A program made the translations under genes and the position numbers. Positions 36,115 through 47,665 of a stretch of DNA of 64,000 nucleotides are shown in pieces. Source of the stretch: Geosiphon pyriformis (Eukaryota; Glomeromycota; Glomeromycetes; Archaeosporales; Geosiphonaceae). Where the stretch lies: assembly GCA_016748015.1 (NCBI GenBank), contig JAAOMT010000515.1, forward strand, positions 355,249-419,248, in the 5' to 3' direction. The notes under the pieces were generated by a model. That model saw only the letters and a list, made by a program, of their open reading frames with translations, had not been told where the DNA came from and did no database searches. The stretch's first letter is position 1. Each line of letters starts with the position of its first letter.

Positions 36115-37015
36115 ATGTTTGACCCAGATAAATCTCTTGTTATCGGTGTCCTGATTTTTCCTGGATACGACGTTTTAGACATGAATGGTCCGGTTCGAAT
36201 GTTTGGAACTCTTGCAGATACGAAAAATGTCAAGATCCACTTGATTTCAGAAAAAGGAGGAAAAGTTAAATCAGCTCAACAGATTGACAGTTTCGCTACG
36301 CATTCCTTTGAACAAGTCCCAAATAACCTCAATATTTTGCTCATTCCTGGTGAGCTCATCAAAATAATATTTATCAGGTTATGATATTTACTATTCAAAA
36401 AAAAATTTGACTCAGAATCAATATTTTCTTTAAAAGGTGGTCAAGGGACACGTACTGAATTTCAAAACCCCGCCAGTCTGAATTTTTTAAAAGCACAAAT
36501 ACCAAAAGTTGAATATATTTTAACGGTATGTACTGGAGCAGCAATGGTCGCAAATACCGGGTTTTTGGATGGTTTTTCAGCCACCACGAACAAGCTCGCA
36601 TATAATTGGGTTGTATCTACAGGTTTGTTACGAATATTTTTATGTGAATGAAAAAATTAAATCCAAATATCTAAACTATAGAAAATAATTTTAATAATAA
36701 TTTTTAATCAGGTCCAAATGTAAAATGGATTTTTAAAGCACGATGGGTAAAAGATGGAAAATTTTATACTTCGGCTGGAGGTCTGTAAAACTTTGTGATT
36801 TCTCTCACCTATGACATTGGATTCATGCTTTGAAAAATTACTTTGATTAAATCAATTGAATATTGGTTTCAGTCTCGGCAGGAATGGATATGGCACTAGG
36901 ATTTATTACAGACATTTACGGTGTCGACATGGCGAGATCTCTCGCTGTCCGCGCAGAATACGAGTGGCATGAAAATTCACAATGGGATCCATTTTCAGAT
37001 ATTTATAACTTTTAA
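36115..37015 (+). CDS. DJ-1/PfpI superfamily protein
   Basis: Exons 36115-36349, 36437-36622, 36712-36780 and 36873-37015 encode 210 residues of one class I glutamine amidotransferase-like fold. It begins VIGVLIFPGYDVLDMNGPV and has LIPGGQGT after the first splice. The nucleophile elbow is ILTVCTGAAMVANTGFLDG with an intact Cys, followed by TSAGVSAGMDMAL and a tail DMARSLAVRAEYEW. The F-P-G-x-x-x-L-D-x-x-G-P and C-T-G-A pattern resembles isocyanide hydratase and ThiJ-like members more than human DJ-1. Members include hydratases, glyoxalases and chaperones; the exact reaction is not decided by sequence alone. All catalytic-type residues seem present. Confidence 0.9.
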
Positions 37016-37706
37016 ACTGCTATCTTTTTTTAATAGTTTACAGTATTATTTTTAAATTTTAAATTAACATTATAATTTGAAAATTAATTTGAAAATTAAA
37101 ATTTTCTAATTTACTACATTTTAACATAATTTTCAGGAAGAAAACTCAACAGTAATTTTTTTTTAAATATATATATCAGCTCAAATTTTTATAAGGTAAA
37201 AATATCTTCATATGATTATTTTCATTAATTCCAATTCAGATTTTGATATTTTATAGTTTGCTAGGTAAAATAGTATAATAATTCATATTGCTTGACCTCG
37301 AATAAAAAAAAAAGTAATTTTTGGATGCTGAATAATGACGTAAATCGGGATGGAATAGAATCACTAGTAATAAAATATTTACCGATACATATACATGCTA
37401 TTTGGGCTTACAATTACTAAAAAGATTTTACAATCGGAAACAAATCAATATATTAAACTAAATGTATTTTTGGTGAAACTTTTTATTATTTGTAATCTCT
37501 CGGATATGATTCATAGAATGTTCCGATCATTTTAACTTCAAACAAATTGCCGAGTGATATTGCTTTTGTAATTCTGATTTGATTTTTACTAATAATTAAA
37601 ATCGAATTTTTCTTAATTTCAAAAATAATGCAACCGATTGATTTTAAACCATTACCAAAAAATTTTTGTATCTTTAGACTTTTTAATTTTTCTGGTAGAA
37701 CCTTCA
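37016..37706. other. Intergenic
   Basis: AT-rich spacer between two same-strand genes. A reverse-strand frame at 37486-37707 has no recognisable domain and overlaps the probable promoter of the lipase-like gene. Confidence 0.45.
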
Positions 37707-39188
37707 ATGAATGAAAAAGCTTTTCAATTTTTCATCTTACTAATTGTGATTACAATTTTCATTTCATATCTTTTCGAGAAATGGTTTCTTTCATCTCATG
37801 ACACTACAGTACTTAAGAAAAATTTTAACTTTAATAATAATAAATTAAACCATTCAAAACCTAATCTTATTTATTCAAGAAAAAATGAAACAAAAAGATC
37901 ATCTTTCAATTTAGAGTTGAAACCCGCATATCCGCCAAAAAAACTTTGGAAACCTGATATGACAACATACAAAACTTTACATCTTTTGGCTCATGTAGCT
38001 AATTTTCCTTATTGCTTCAACAAGAATCTAAAAAAAATTAATGTTCCCAGAGATGATATAAAAGGTAAAATATTCTTCATTCTAAAGTAAGTTTCTATTT
38101 TCCGTTTACTTTAGATGAAAATAAAAAATTTCAAATTTAATTCATTTTCAGCTGGCCAATTTTTCGATAAAGAAACTTCAGAGCTTTTTGTATATTTCAA
38201 GGGAAAAGTGAGTGCGATCTGTTAAAATCCTCGAAAAATTTTAGTCTAATTCGATCAGGATATTTTTAGATTTTGACAAAATCGCAATGGATGAAAAGAA
38301 AAACAACCTTGGTTAACTTCAAAGTTGAAAATGTTGCAGAGAATGCGTTACTAAAAGTTGACGAAGAATGGTTTCAAGATTTTCAAGAAATTTGGCCCAA
38401 GATTTATGACGGAATTCTTGGAATTATATTTGGTGAAGGTGAAAAAAATGGGTTAAAAGCTATTTATTTCGTTGGACATGCTATTGGTGGTGGTAAGCTT
38501 TGCCTTTATTGTATATATTCAAATAAAAAAAACGTATAAGAATACAAGAAATTTTAATTTTTTGTTTTTTATCAAAATATTTTAGCCTACGCTACACTAG
38601 CAGCCTTATCTTGGAGACTTAAAAGAGCCATAGAAAATGATTTAAAAACAAAAGAATTAGATTATCCTACCCAGCTTGTCACCTTTGGAGCTCCAAGGAT
38701 TGGCAATGTTGTTTTTGCCAGGTTTTTAAATACATGGAGATCTAATTCTGATTTTCGAATGACCTCCGGAAATGATCATGTCCCCCATTTTCCTGCTACT
38801 ATCAACGGACGTAATATCTTAGCACACGCTGAAATTGAAATTTGGATTGATTCCGAGTCTAATAATTGCGAGTGTCCTGAAAAGCAGCCGGAATTTTTCA
38901 AGTGCCCTGGCATCTTTCCAAGGGTGAATAATAATAATAAAAAGTTTCGAAAATATGGACAAGATTTTTTATACCCTCCTGATGAAGTAAAATTTGGTGA
39001 AAATCAGGTTATTTACAATTTTCAAGATTTGCAGTATTAATGAATACTGAAAAAATTCTAATGCACAATTCATGATTTTTGCTATGCAGGACTGCATTTT
39101 ACAACAAAAACTTGATGATATTTCCGAAACTTTCATTCATAGAGGTCCATATTTTAATATATTAATGGGTGATTGTGAGTTTTATTAA
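37707..39188 (+). CDS. Class 3 lipase-like protein, nucleophile Ser replaced by Ala
   Basis: Exons 37707-38064, 38152-38207, 38270-38492, 38586-39007 and 39090-39188 encode 385 residues with an N-terminal hydrophobic anchor (FFILLIVITIFISYLF). The Lipase_3 core includes HLLAHVANFPYCF and ELFVYFKGK for the oxyanion strand. The elbow IYFVGHAIGGAYATLAAL is followed by QLVTFGAPRIGN, SGNDHVPHFP, LAHAEIEIWID and a C-terminal HRGPYFNILMGDC. The elbow normally reads G-H-S-L-G; here it is G-H-A-I-G, so the nucleophile is Ala. The triad Asp (GNDHVP) and the His four residues before E-I-W are kept. Exon 1 has the same coding length (358 nt) as its paralogue at 16.8-18.2 kb, and both have an intron in the same phase within the elbow. 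The start is the Met directly before the anchor. Confidence 0.87.
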
Positions 39189-40154
39189 AAGGTACCATTT
39201 TATAATCTTTAAAACTTATTAGGATTTTTTTAAACTACTGTCTTTTTATATATATAATTAAGTATTGTAAAATTTTTGAAACTTTAATAGTTTTAGTGAA
39301 TTAAATTTCTGTTACTGTGAATTTTGCAGTATTTGTAGATAGGGAAAGATTACAACAATATTTTCAATTAGAGTATCTTTAAAAAGTTTTTTAATATCAA
39401 GCGATTAGACCCCAAATTTTCATAATCAAGTTCTGTGATACCATACGTTAATTATTAAACCTCACTAAATTTGGATTTTCTAGTGAAAGTTGTGTAAAAG
39501 ATTTACTGAGAAGTTTTCTCAAATTAAAAAACATTTCAATTTTTAAAATATACAATCTCAATAACAAATTTAATATAGCAATAAAGTAAAAAAACTTTTT
39601 AATATTTTTGAAAATGAAAATTTTTTCTTTCAATTCAACCTTCATTATTAGGAGTTTTAAACAAAGTTTCGTAAAGTATAATTGTTCAAAACTATTTTCG
39701 ATTTCCAAAGAATCTCATTATATTTATGAAAGTTAAATAATTATAACTTATTTTCTTGTGTTCTAATAACATTAAAATTTTAAGATATTTAATTCCTATT
39801 TTAAGTTTTGCTAATTATTTTTTTTACTTTTGGTGAAATTCGGTATTGTAATTAATATTCAAGTAATATGTGATAACCTTGATATCAATAATATAATTAT
39901 TTTAATATGATGCTTAAAATTATAAAGAGAATTTAAAACTTCATTTGGTAATTATTATTTTAGTTTTTTCTCTATAAATTACAACAAATTGCACACTTTT
40001 GTAAATTAATAAAATCAGTTCTTTTTTGATCTCTCCAATCACATTTATTAGGAAAAGAAAGTTACGTAACACAAAAATAATCAACAAACAAGAATAAACT
40101 ATTAAAGTGACGATCGAAATAAAGTTTTTAAGTTTAAATATTATCCGAAACAAA
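39189..40154. other. Intergenic
   Basis: About 970 bp of AT-rich DNA. Open frames on the reverse strand are Leu/Ile/Phe/Lys-rich with no domain. Nothing else seen. Confidence 0.45.
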
Positions 40155-41297
40155 ATGTTACCTGCTGCGGCTCAACTACAACGAAATATTTTATCATTTT
40201 GGTTTAAAGGTGACTTTGAAAACATAATTTTGCCTCTTAAAATTTTATATGAACAATATAAAAGAAAATTTTCATTTCTTTACGTCCTGAATCAAACTTT
40301 TTTGTTATCAATTTTATCGGACTAAATCGATACGAACTTTCGAAGGATTCAATAATGGCTATCCATTTCCACAAAGCCTCTTGAAAACATGGTTTATGGG
40401 TGGTGATGCTGTCAATAATTTTTGTCGAGAGAATTACTCTTCGGTTCTTGAGGAGATTCTTCAGAATAGAAATTATATGCAAGAATTGGGACATAATCCA
40501 GAAGTAAGTTAACAAGAAATGTTTGATTTATATATTATCAAGATATTTTAAGTTAAAGGCTTTAGGATTCAACATCAAAATATTTTTTCACTTTGATTGT
40601 TTTTCAAATAACAAAATTTCTAGTTTAACTGAATATTTAATAAACTTTTATCATAAACACATAAAAATGCTATTAAAATTTAGAATTTTATATTTTCTAG
40701 GGAGCGCTAAGCTTAATAATTTTATTAGACAAATTTTCAAGGCACATTTATCGCAAAAAACCAGATCCCTTTCGTGATTTCGATCCCTTAGCGCTTGAGA
40801 CCGCTTTTAAAGTCGTGAATTTAAAATGGGATGAAAAGTTGAGCCCGGTGGAACGCACATTTTTTTACATGGTAAGATTTTTTATGAATATTCTAATCTA
40901 AAAAATTAAAAACGAATAAAATTAAAGTTTGAAAAATTTTGATTTAACAAATTCTTATTAGCCTTTCGAGCACTCTGAGAATTTAAATCATCAATTATTG
41001 AGCGTAGTAAAAACAAAATTAAATATGGAAAGTTCACCTCAGGTCCAGTTATATATTTTAAAAAGTTTTTTTAAGAATTGAGATGATACCTTGAAAATTA
41101 AAGTTAATAAATTTTATATATAAATTTTGTAGATTTATTACGGTCTTTTAAAGAATTGTCACGAATTTGCTCTCGAGCACAAAAAAATTATTGAAAGATT
41201 TGGTAGGTTTCCACATCGTAATCTTTGTCTAGATCGTCAATCTACTCCCGAGGAAATTGAATATTTGAAAAATGGTGCGAATAGATATGGACAATGA
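40155..41297 (+). CDS. DUF924 family protein
   Basis: Exons 40155-40209, 40346-40503, 40701-40871, 40962-41042 and 41133-41297 encode 209 residues. The family pattern is clear: ILSFWFKG at the start, TWFMGGDAVNNFCRENYSS, then GALSLIILLDKFSRHIYRK, SPVERTFFYMPFEHSENLNH and the C-terminal signature FGRFPHRN with STPEEIEYL. DUF924 proteins are about 180-230 residues, TPR-like and all-helical, of unknown biochemical role; they occur in bacteria and fungi. The first splice (donor GTGACT) is the weakest join, chosen because it alone keeps frame and the FWF-to-WF spacing. All other joins are canonical. It runs in the same direction as its upstream neighbours. Confidence 0.87.
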
Positions 41298-41490
41298 AAG
41301 AATTTGAAATTTAGTTCAAAAAGCTTTTCTATTATTTTTCTAATAAAGCTTCTTTATTTGCATTTCAATTCAACCTAACGTTAAACCTTTGAATTTCAAA
41401 AACCATATTGAGATCTTTTAATTTATATACAACTTTTAAATTTTATTCTCAAGATTTTTCTGTGAAACTTTTTATTTTTATTGATTTAAC

Positions 41491-41534
<44 letters not shown>

Positions 41535-42674
41535 TGAAGATGGTTGAAAAGTCTGTGCCCAAAATGAAGGAAAAATTTTCTTTGCAAGATCCAAATAAAT
41601 TTTCATTGGTCGTACTTTTAGAATAAGCGTGACCAATTTTTTATTAAGGGAAATTTCTAAACTTTAATTTTCGGTTTATCATTAAACCTTATATTATAAA
41701 GAAAACGCAAAAATCAGTTTGGAATTTTTTTTTTGAATTAAAAGTAAATCTGGCTTTCGAATTTACAAAATTATGACCAAAAAACACATATTGAGCTTAA
41801 AGATAAAATTAGTCTCAAAGGAAAGTATTTTAAATTTACACAATTTTAACAGATTGAATGAAAATAAATTTAAATTTCTAGTTTTTTTTAACTTGCTAAA
41901 ATTATATATCCTAAGAAAGTTATAATCCAAACTAATTCTTTTATAAACCTTTTGAAAAATTAAAGAACCATCTATTATGAAATTTCAAAATAATACTAAA
42001 GTCAAACATGTGAATAGTGAATAAATACTTTTGTTGTGCGATTTTAAACTGCAGACTTTTTCTAATATGATTTGTAAATTATTTTCACAGTTGCAAAATT
42101 AAGCTTTATTAAAAAAACTCATTTGAGTATATTTTAGATTTTCCCAAAGTTTTTGTCTATAAAAGCCAATTTTTCGAATTAATGCACAATACTTCTGTGA
42201 CGGAATTCTAAATTAATTCAAATTATCATATCGTATGTTCTAACATTTTGAAATTAGATGAGAGCTGAAAATATAGTTTCATAAAGAGAGCCCAATAGGG
42301 ATGAAGTATCGCTCAATTTCTAATCCTCATGTTAATAATTTACATAATTGTACTACCTGCATTTTGCATTTCATTGGGATATTTTTGCAATCGGTCAATC
42401 CTCTCAAAGTTGTTTTCAATATTTAACTTTTTGATGTTGTGCAAAATAATTAATTTCATGATCAAAATAACCAATAATTTTTAAGGGCTATAATAATATT
42501 GAGTCGACAATTAAAATAGCTAAATAATATCCTGACGACCAATAATTTAGTTTGGTCTTTCAATATATGTATATGTATATATATATACAAGGCTTACATC
42601 TTTAAACGTTTGACTGTTCACCGTGCTTTTTTTACTTAAAAATTGTTTCTGAGATAAACAATCAAAATTTTAAT
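41298..42674. other. Intergenic
   Basis: AT-rich DNA with (AAT)n at about 41491-41534 and a short TA-rich stretch near 42565-42590 that could serve as promoter for the next gene. No coding exon seen. Confidence 0.45.
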
Positions 42675-43529
42675 ATGATCGATCCTACAATCTCAACCTC
42701 AACCTCAACCTCAATCTCAACCTCACCCCCACCCATAGAATCATTAAATAATTTAAAAATTTTAAATCTCGAAGAATATTTACCCAATAAAATACGTGGT
42801 CATCATATTCTTGGTAAGCTATTAGCTTTTCTAAATACTTTTGCTTTTCTTTAAAAGAAATTCGAAACGTTTACAAACACCTAATAAAACTATTATTGTA
42901 AAAAACTTTTAGTTTTAGGAGCAACTGGTCGTTTAGGGCGTCATGTCGTTCGACAAGCCCTCGAAGCTTCATACCGCGTAACTGCATTAGTACGAAATGA
43001 CCATAGACTTCCATTCACACGACAACAACTCCAAAATCCAAACTTAGTTGTATTCCTGGGCTGTGTCTTATCCCCTACTGATTTGGATAAAGTTATCGAA
43101 GATAAGGATGCAGTAATAAATTGTTTATCACCAAGAAGGTTATGGAACCGAAACGTTGATCTAAATTCCCGAGTTCAGAGTTTGATTAATGATAGTATGT
43201 TGAGGCTAGGAGTAAAACGATTAATTATTGTTCGATGTCACGGCACTAGGACAGTTAAGAGTATTTTAACAAGATTATTTGCTAGTAAATTTCACAAGGA
43301 TAAAGTAATCCAAGAGAAATTAATTAGAGATAACTCTGAACATTTGGATTGGACAATAATACATGTAGGAAGTTTAAGTAATGAAAAATTGACAAAACGA
43401 TATTTGCTAAACCGTGATGAAGTTTCATCAAAAAAAATTTCAAGAGCAAATGTGGCACATTTTATTTTACAAGAAATTAGGACTGGAATTTTTGTTAAAC
43501 GAACTCCATTAATAGACGGTGAAACTTGA
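42675..43529 (+). CDS. NAD(P)-binding Rossmann protein (NmrA/atypical SDR type), copy 1
   Basis: Exons 42675-42813 and 42913-43529 encode 251 residues. A Ser/Thr/Pro repeat segment (TSTSTS, from CTCAAC units) leads into HHILVLGATGRLGRHVVRQA, a Rossmann G-x-x-G-x-x-G motif split by the intron. Then come VTALVRND, a DKVIEDKDAVINCLSPR strand-loop typical of NmrA-like proteins, KRLIIVRCHGTR, LDWTIIHVGSLSN and a SRANVAHFILQEI helix. There is no Y-x-x-x-K catalytic pair, so it is more like the atypical, often regulatory, NAD(P)-sensing SDRs. A close paralogue with the same intron lies inverted at 61.4-62.2 kb; about four residues in five agree over the last 145. Confidence 0.87.
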
Positions 43530-44323
43530 GAAAAAACTTGTAGAAAAATTAATTTAATAATCTTCATAAGATAATGATAGAAATGAAAAAAAGGTGTTCA
43601 AATTCATTTAATTTCTAGTAGTCAATTTTAAAAGTAACCAAATTAAACTTAATAAATTTCTTTTAATTTTATTATAGTGGAAAAGGTTATAACTATTTGA
43701 ATTATGAAATTGAAATTTTTTCATCATCAAAGGTTTAAAATGTTATTCCCAATAAATTTCAAAATTTTATTGGGAATAATTTCTCGTTAAATATCATAAA
43801 CTAGGTCGAAATAGATTTTAGGTTTGACAAGTTTAATTTTTTGATTTTATTCAGTATCTCGTATTATTTTTTTAGTAAAATTATATATCTCTGGCATAAT
43901 TTTGTTAATGAGCACGCTATATTCGAATTCACTCAAAGTTATACATATTATTCTCATGATGATAAGAGGTATTTAATTTATAGTTAATTCATGTCATAAC
44001 AAGAAAGGTGCGGATTGCGAAATTTATCAATATTTAATGAAACAGTATATTAGGTAGGGATAAGAAATGTAGGTATGAAATTTTTATTTGTTATAAAATC
44101 AACATTTCTTTAAAATAAAATTTTGCTTTTAAGTACCTACCACACATATCTAAAACTTTTTTCTTTACTCGATTTGCTTCTTTAAATATTAAACTTTTAA
44201 AAAAGAGAGATAACTACTCATCATTCTAGATTAAATGACAAATTCAAGGAACTCTTGGTGTAAAATATATTGTATTACCTCTTTCAATCTACCGCTTTAA
44301 GGCAGAGAAAAATGCATGTATTT

Positions 44324-44375
44324 ATTTTTAATACATTTATCTGGTTTATATTTTTAATACATTTATCTAGTTTAT
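44324..44375. repeat. Two tandem 26-bp units
   Basis: ATTTTTAATACATTTATCTG then GTTTAT, repeated once with a single G/A difference. Confidence 0.85.
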
Positions 44376-44580
44376 ATTTTTATAACTTTTTTTGAAATTT
44401 GGATTTTTAATAACGCTAACTTGATTCAGTAGCAAAAGGTTTAGTGATGGTTTTACGGTGTAAAATCTATTTATTACTTCAATAGTGATACCCTTACTCA
44501 TGATGATAAATCAAAGAATTTGCATCAGATTAAATGAAAAATTTTAAAAAAATGCATTAGATTCCCAAAATATATATATT

Positions 44581-44612
44581 TAACCAAAGTCGGAGTTAAC
44601 CGAAGTCGGAGT
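44581..44612. repeat. Two tandem 16-bp units (TAACCGAAGTCGGAGT)
   Basis: Two copies differ by one base. The unit is GC-richer than its surroundings and may be a scrap of a transposon end, but no element around it was found. Confidence 0.85.
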
Positions 44613-45207
44613 ATTTTAGACCCTTTTCAAATAGCGACTCCTTATTAATAAGCACATATTTATTAATAATAATAATAATAAAAACGTTTAAGAAAAAAGG
44701 AGCTCAAAAGTTATTGACAGAAAACCTGAAAATTGTTGCTTTCAACCTCTAATTTTTTAATATCTTGGGATGCAAATTTTCGCATATTTTAAATTCGTGC
44801 CAATGTGTGATCTTTGTCATATTTTTACGTAAAAAATAATTGAAAAATCGAAAATCTTTAATTTTGAGTAACCACATGTTAATTTCAATCGATTGCAGCA
44901 GTAATATAAAATCGATCTTTGAATTAGGATACCTTTCGATCAAAATGTAACGAAAATTATGGTTTATGAAATGGGGTTTTATCCATTCAAACTTGCTGAT
45001 TGTTCTTTGAAAATTAAAGGTTTAATTTACAATCTAAAATCTGATTTTAATAAGAAAATACCTTGAAATATTTGATATATATATCTATATATATATATAT
45101 ATATATCAGTGTATTTGATATGTAAAACTCCAAAAAGATGGTTTTTATTGTAAATGCCATTCATAAACCCACATTTTTAAAGATATTTTAAATTTAGCTC
45201 GCTCAAT

Positions 45208-45257
<50 letters not shown>

Positions 45258-46010
45258 TAATAATCTCTTTTTTAATTACATTTATCACATTTTGAAATTC
45301 GTAAACTCATTTATTTTTTGTATTTTTGTTTCAAACTAGAATTAAAGGGGAAATTAGTTTTCTCACCATTTATTTTGTTCAAATAATAGCTTTTGATTTT
45401 TTTAGTTTCATAATTTTTAATTTCTTTTATTCTTTAAATAAATATTCTCTAAAATGATTAACATAAACATATTCATTAAATAATTTAAAATTATGGAAAA
45501 CATATTTTTGAAAAAGCTTATATCATTAATTTGTCCTTTTTCAAAAGTTTATGATAATTATGATCAAATAAAATATTTATATTTTGAAATTTTATGTAAA
45601 TGATATTACAATTTAATGGTTAGGCAAATTCTGGAATAACTTTTTAAATTTGAATTTGCTAAAGAGCAAAAAATTTAGTTATCCAATTTCAATCAAATTT
45701 GAAACTTTGGCTGATTGATAAACCGCAATACTTTTCTTTATCGACTTTTTTTGTATTTTATAAATATAAAACTTTGATAAGTATAACCTAATATTCTAAT
45801 TAAATGTTTAAAGGTTTGATCTTTATATCAAAAAATACTCAAGGAAGCTGTGTTTCAATTAAAAATAATGAAAATGTCAGAATACTCAATAAGTATTTGA
45901 AAAGTAATTTTCTACCTGCAATTCAACACTTTATAAAATTTTTCCCAATCAGAGAATCATCCCTTTTAGGAAAATTTTCAAGTTCTAGTTAGAGGTTAAT
46001 TTCATGAGAA

Positions 46011-47136
46011 TTATTGGCGATAGTTTTCAATAATATTGACTAGCCTAAATTCAATAAAATATCAATTAAATGTAAAGAAAAAATACAATTTCAAAATAAA
46101 AAGCATAATTTAGATATATTATACCAATCCAATCCTTCCATCAACCCATCTCCTCTGATAGCACTCGTTTTCCAAATTGTCCATTGTCGACTTTTTAAAG
46201 TGTCTAACCTTAATGCATCAGATACTTCTGTGACACTCATTGCTCCCTCCATATCTTGTTTATTAGCAAATACTAATAATGTGGCATCTCGTAATTCTTC
46301 TTCCTCAAGCATGGAATGAAGTTCTTCACGTGCCGTAGCAAATCGATGATTGTCGACAGAATCAACCACATAAATCACAGCATCCGTATTAGCATAATAA
46401 CATCGCCAGTATGGTCTAGAATTAAAATGAAATTTCATTGAAACAATATTCAATTAAGTATACTCTAGAATCAAGAAATAGTAAGATAAAATTCATGAAA
46501 ATTTTGGGCACCTTATAATTGTCTGCCCTTTGAAGAAAATCCCAAAGGAACAACCACAGTCATTAATATTCATGAATCAAATTTTAAAAACATGATATTT
46601 TATACTCACCTCCCAAGTCCCAGACTATTCAGAATCAAAAAATACAAAGTTAAATTACTTATCTTTAATTAATAAAATAAAATCTTGAAAGTTAATTGTT
46701 TACCTTGAAATTTAATATTTTTATATGTTACCGTCTCAACATTGAATCCGATAGCTGAAAATTTGTGAAATAAATAAAATTGAATAAGAAATCGATAAGT
46801 CATAAGAATTTGTAAAATATTCAAAACAATTGAGTTGCTTACTGGGGACGGTTGATACGACCTCACCAATCTAGTAATTTAAAATTTATAATTTACAGCT
46901 TCAATTAAAATAATTGAGAATAAACTTTCAAATTTTACCTGAAACCGATAAAGAATCGTCGTTTTACCAGCCCCATCTAATCCTAAAATTAAGATTCGCA
47001 CTTCTTTCTCACCCCATAATCGTCCAAGTGCTCGACTAAATATACCACCTTTTAACATGAATACGTCAACATATTGGGTGTGAAAAAAAGCAGAGTTTCA
47101 ATATATATATAACGTAATAAAAATTTGCTGACCCAT
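46011..47136 (-). CDS. ARL1: ARL1, ARF-like small GTPase
   Basis: Golgi-associated GTPase recruiting golgins. Coding exons on the minus strand: 47136-47133 (4 nt, ATG plus G), 47048-46939, 46870-46843 (28 nt), 46754-46704 (51 nt), 46624-46610 (15 nt), 46527-46512 (16 nt), 46415-46125 and 46044-46011. The joined protein has 182 residues, matching ARL1 length. It begins [14 protein letters not shown] with the Gly2 needed for N-myristoylation, then [15 protein letters not shown] (P-loop). It continues with [17 protein letters not shown] (switch I), [20 protein letters not shown] (switch II), FANKQDM (guanine base), KTSAIRGDG and [15 protein letters not shown]. Frames at each join are exact. An ATG at 47058 would give an N-terminus without Gly2 and is rejected as the start. 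Confidence 0.93.
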
Positions 47137-47665
47137 TGTGCAACTCTAAGCTAGGGCTTTCCTAAATATTTTTGAAAGCTGAAAATGATTTTCCAGAATA
47201 TTAAGAGATTGATTTTTTCAAAAGGGCTGAGTAACAGCGGTGTTCACCTTTTAAATAATGTATCATCCTCGTGATCTCCTATCATATGCAAATTGACTCA
47301 ACTGACTGTGGCAATAAGATAAAACATTTGAAATACACAATTGGGTTGTATCATATCAAATAAAAGACTTTTTCTTTATTTTGAAAAAAGTTTTGTTAGA
47401 TTACATATTTGCAATGCTAAAATTTGGAGAATTAAATTTTCATGTATTTGAAATTGCTAGACAAATTTATCAATGTTTCATAATAACTGAAAAAAGATAA
47501 ATACATGATGTGATTTTTTAATGCCTGTCTTTAATTAAATATTTAAAATCAAAAAGATGTAGTCTAAAATAAAAATTACATTATCTACATTCAAGTTTTA
47601 CATTTTTTTTGCCAGGCAACAATATTTCGAGAAAAAGAAATCATCTAAAAGTAGCATTAGAATAT
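47137..47665. other. Intergenic
   Basis: Spacer between ARL1 and the upstream-lying 3' end of the Asn/Gly-block gene, with the ARL1 promoter presumably next to 47137. No element stands out. Confidence 0.4.

Larger units (their letters stand above)
43530..46010. other. 2.5-kb intergenic region with short tandem repeats
   Basis: No gene recognised. It has a 26-bp unit repeated twice (44324-44375), a 16-bp unit repeated twice (44581-44612), a (TA)n run near 45075-45107 and (AAT)n at about 45210-45255. Confidence 0.5.

Noticed and set aside
39008-39040. Short C-terminus of the second lipase-like protein
   Set aside because: Intron read-through; the acceptor at 39089 gives the conserved GPYFN-LMG tail.
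47056-47058. ATG as ARL1 start
   Set aside because: Gives no Gly2 and two extra residues; the spliced start at 47136 restores the normal N-terminus.
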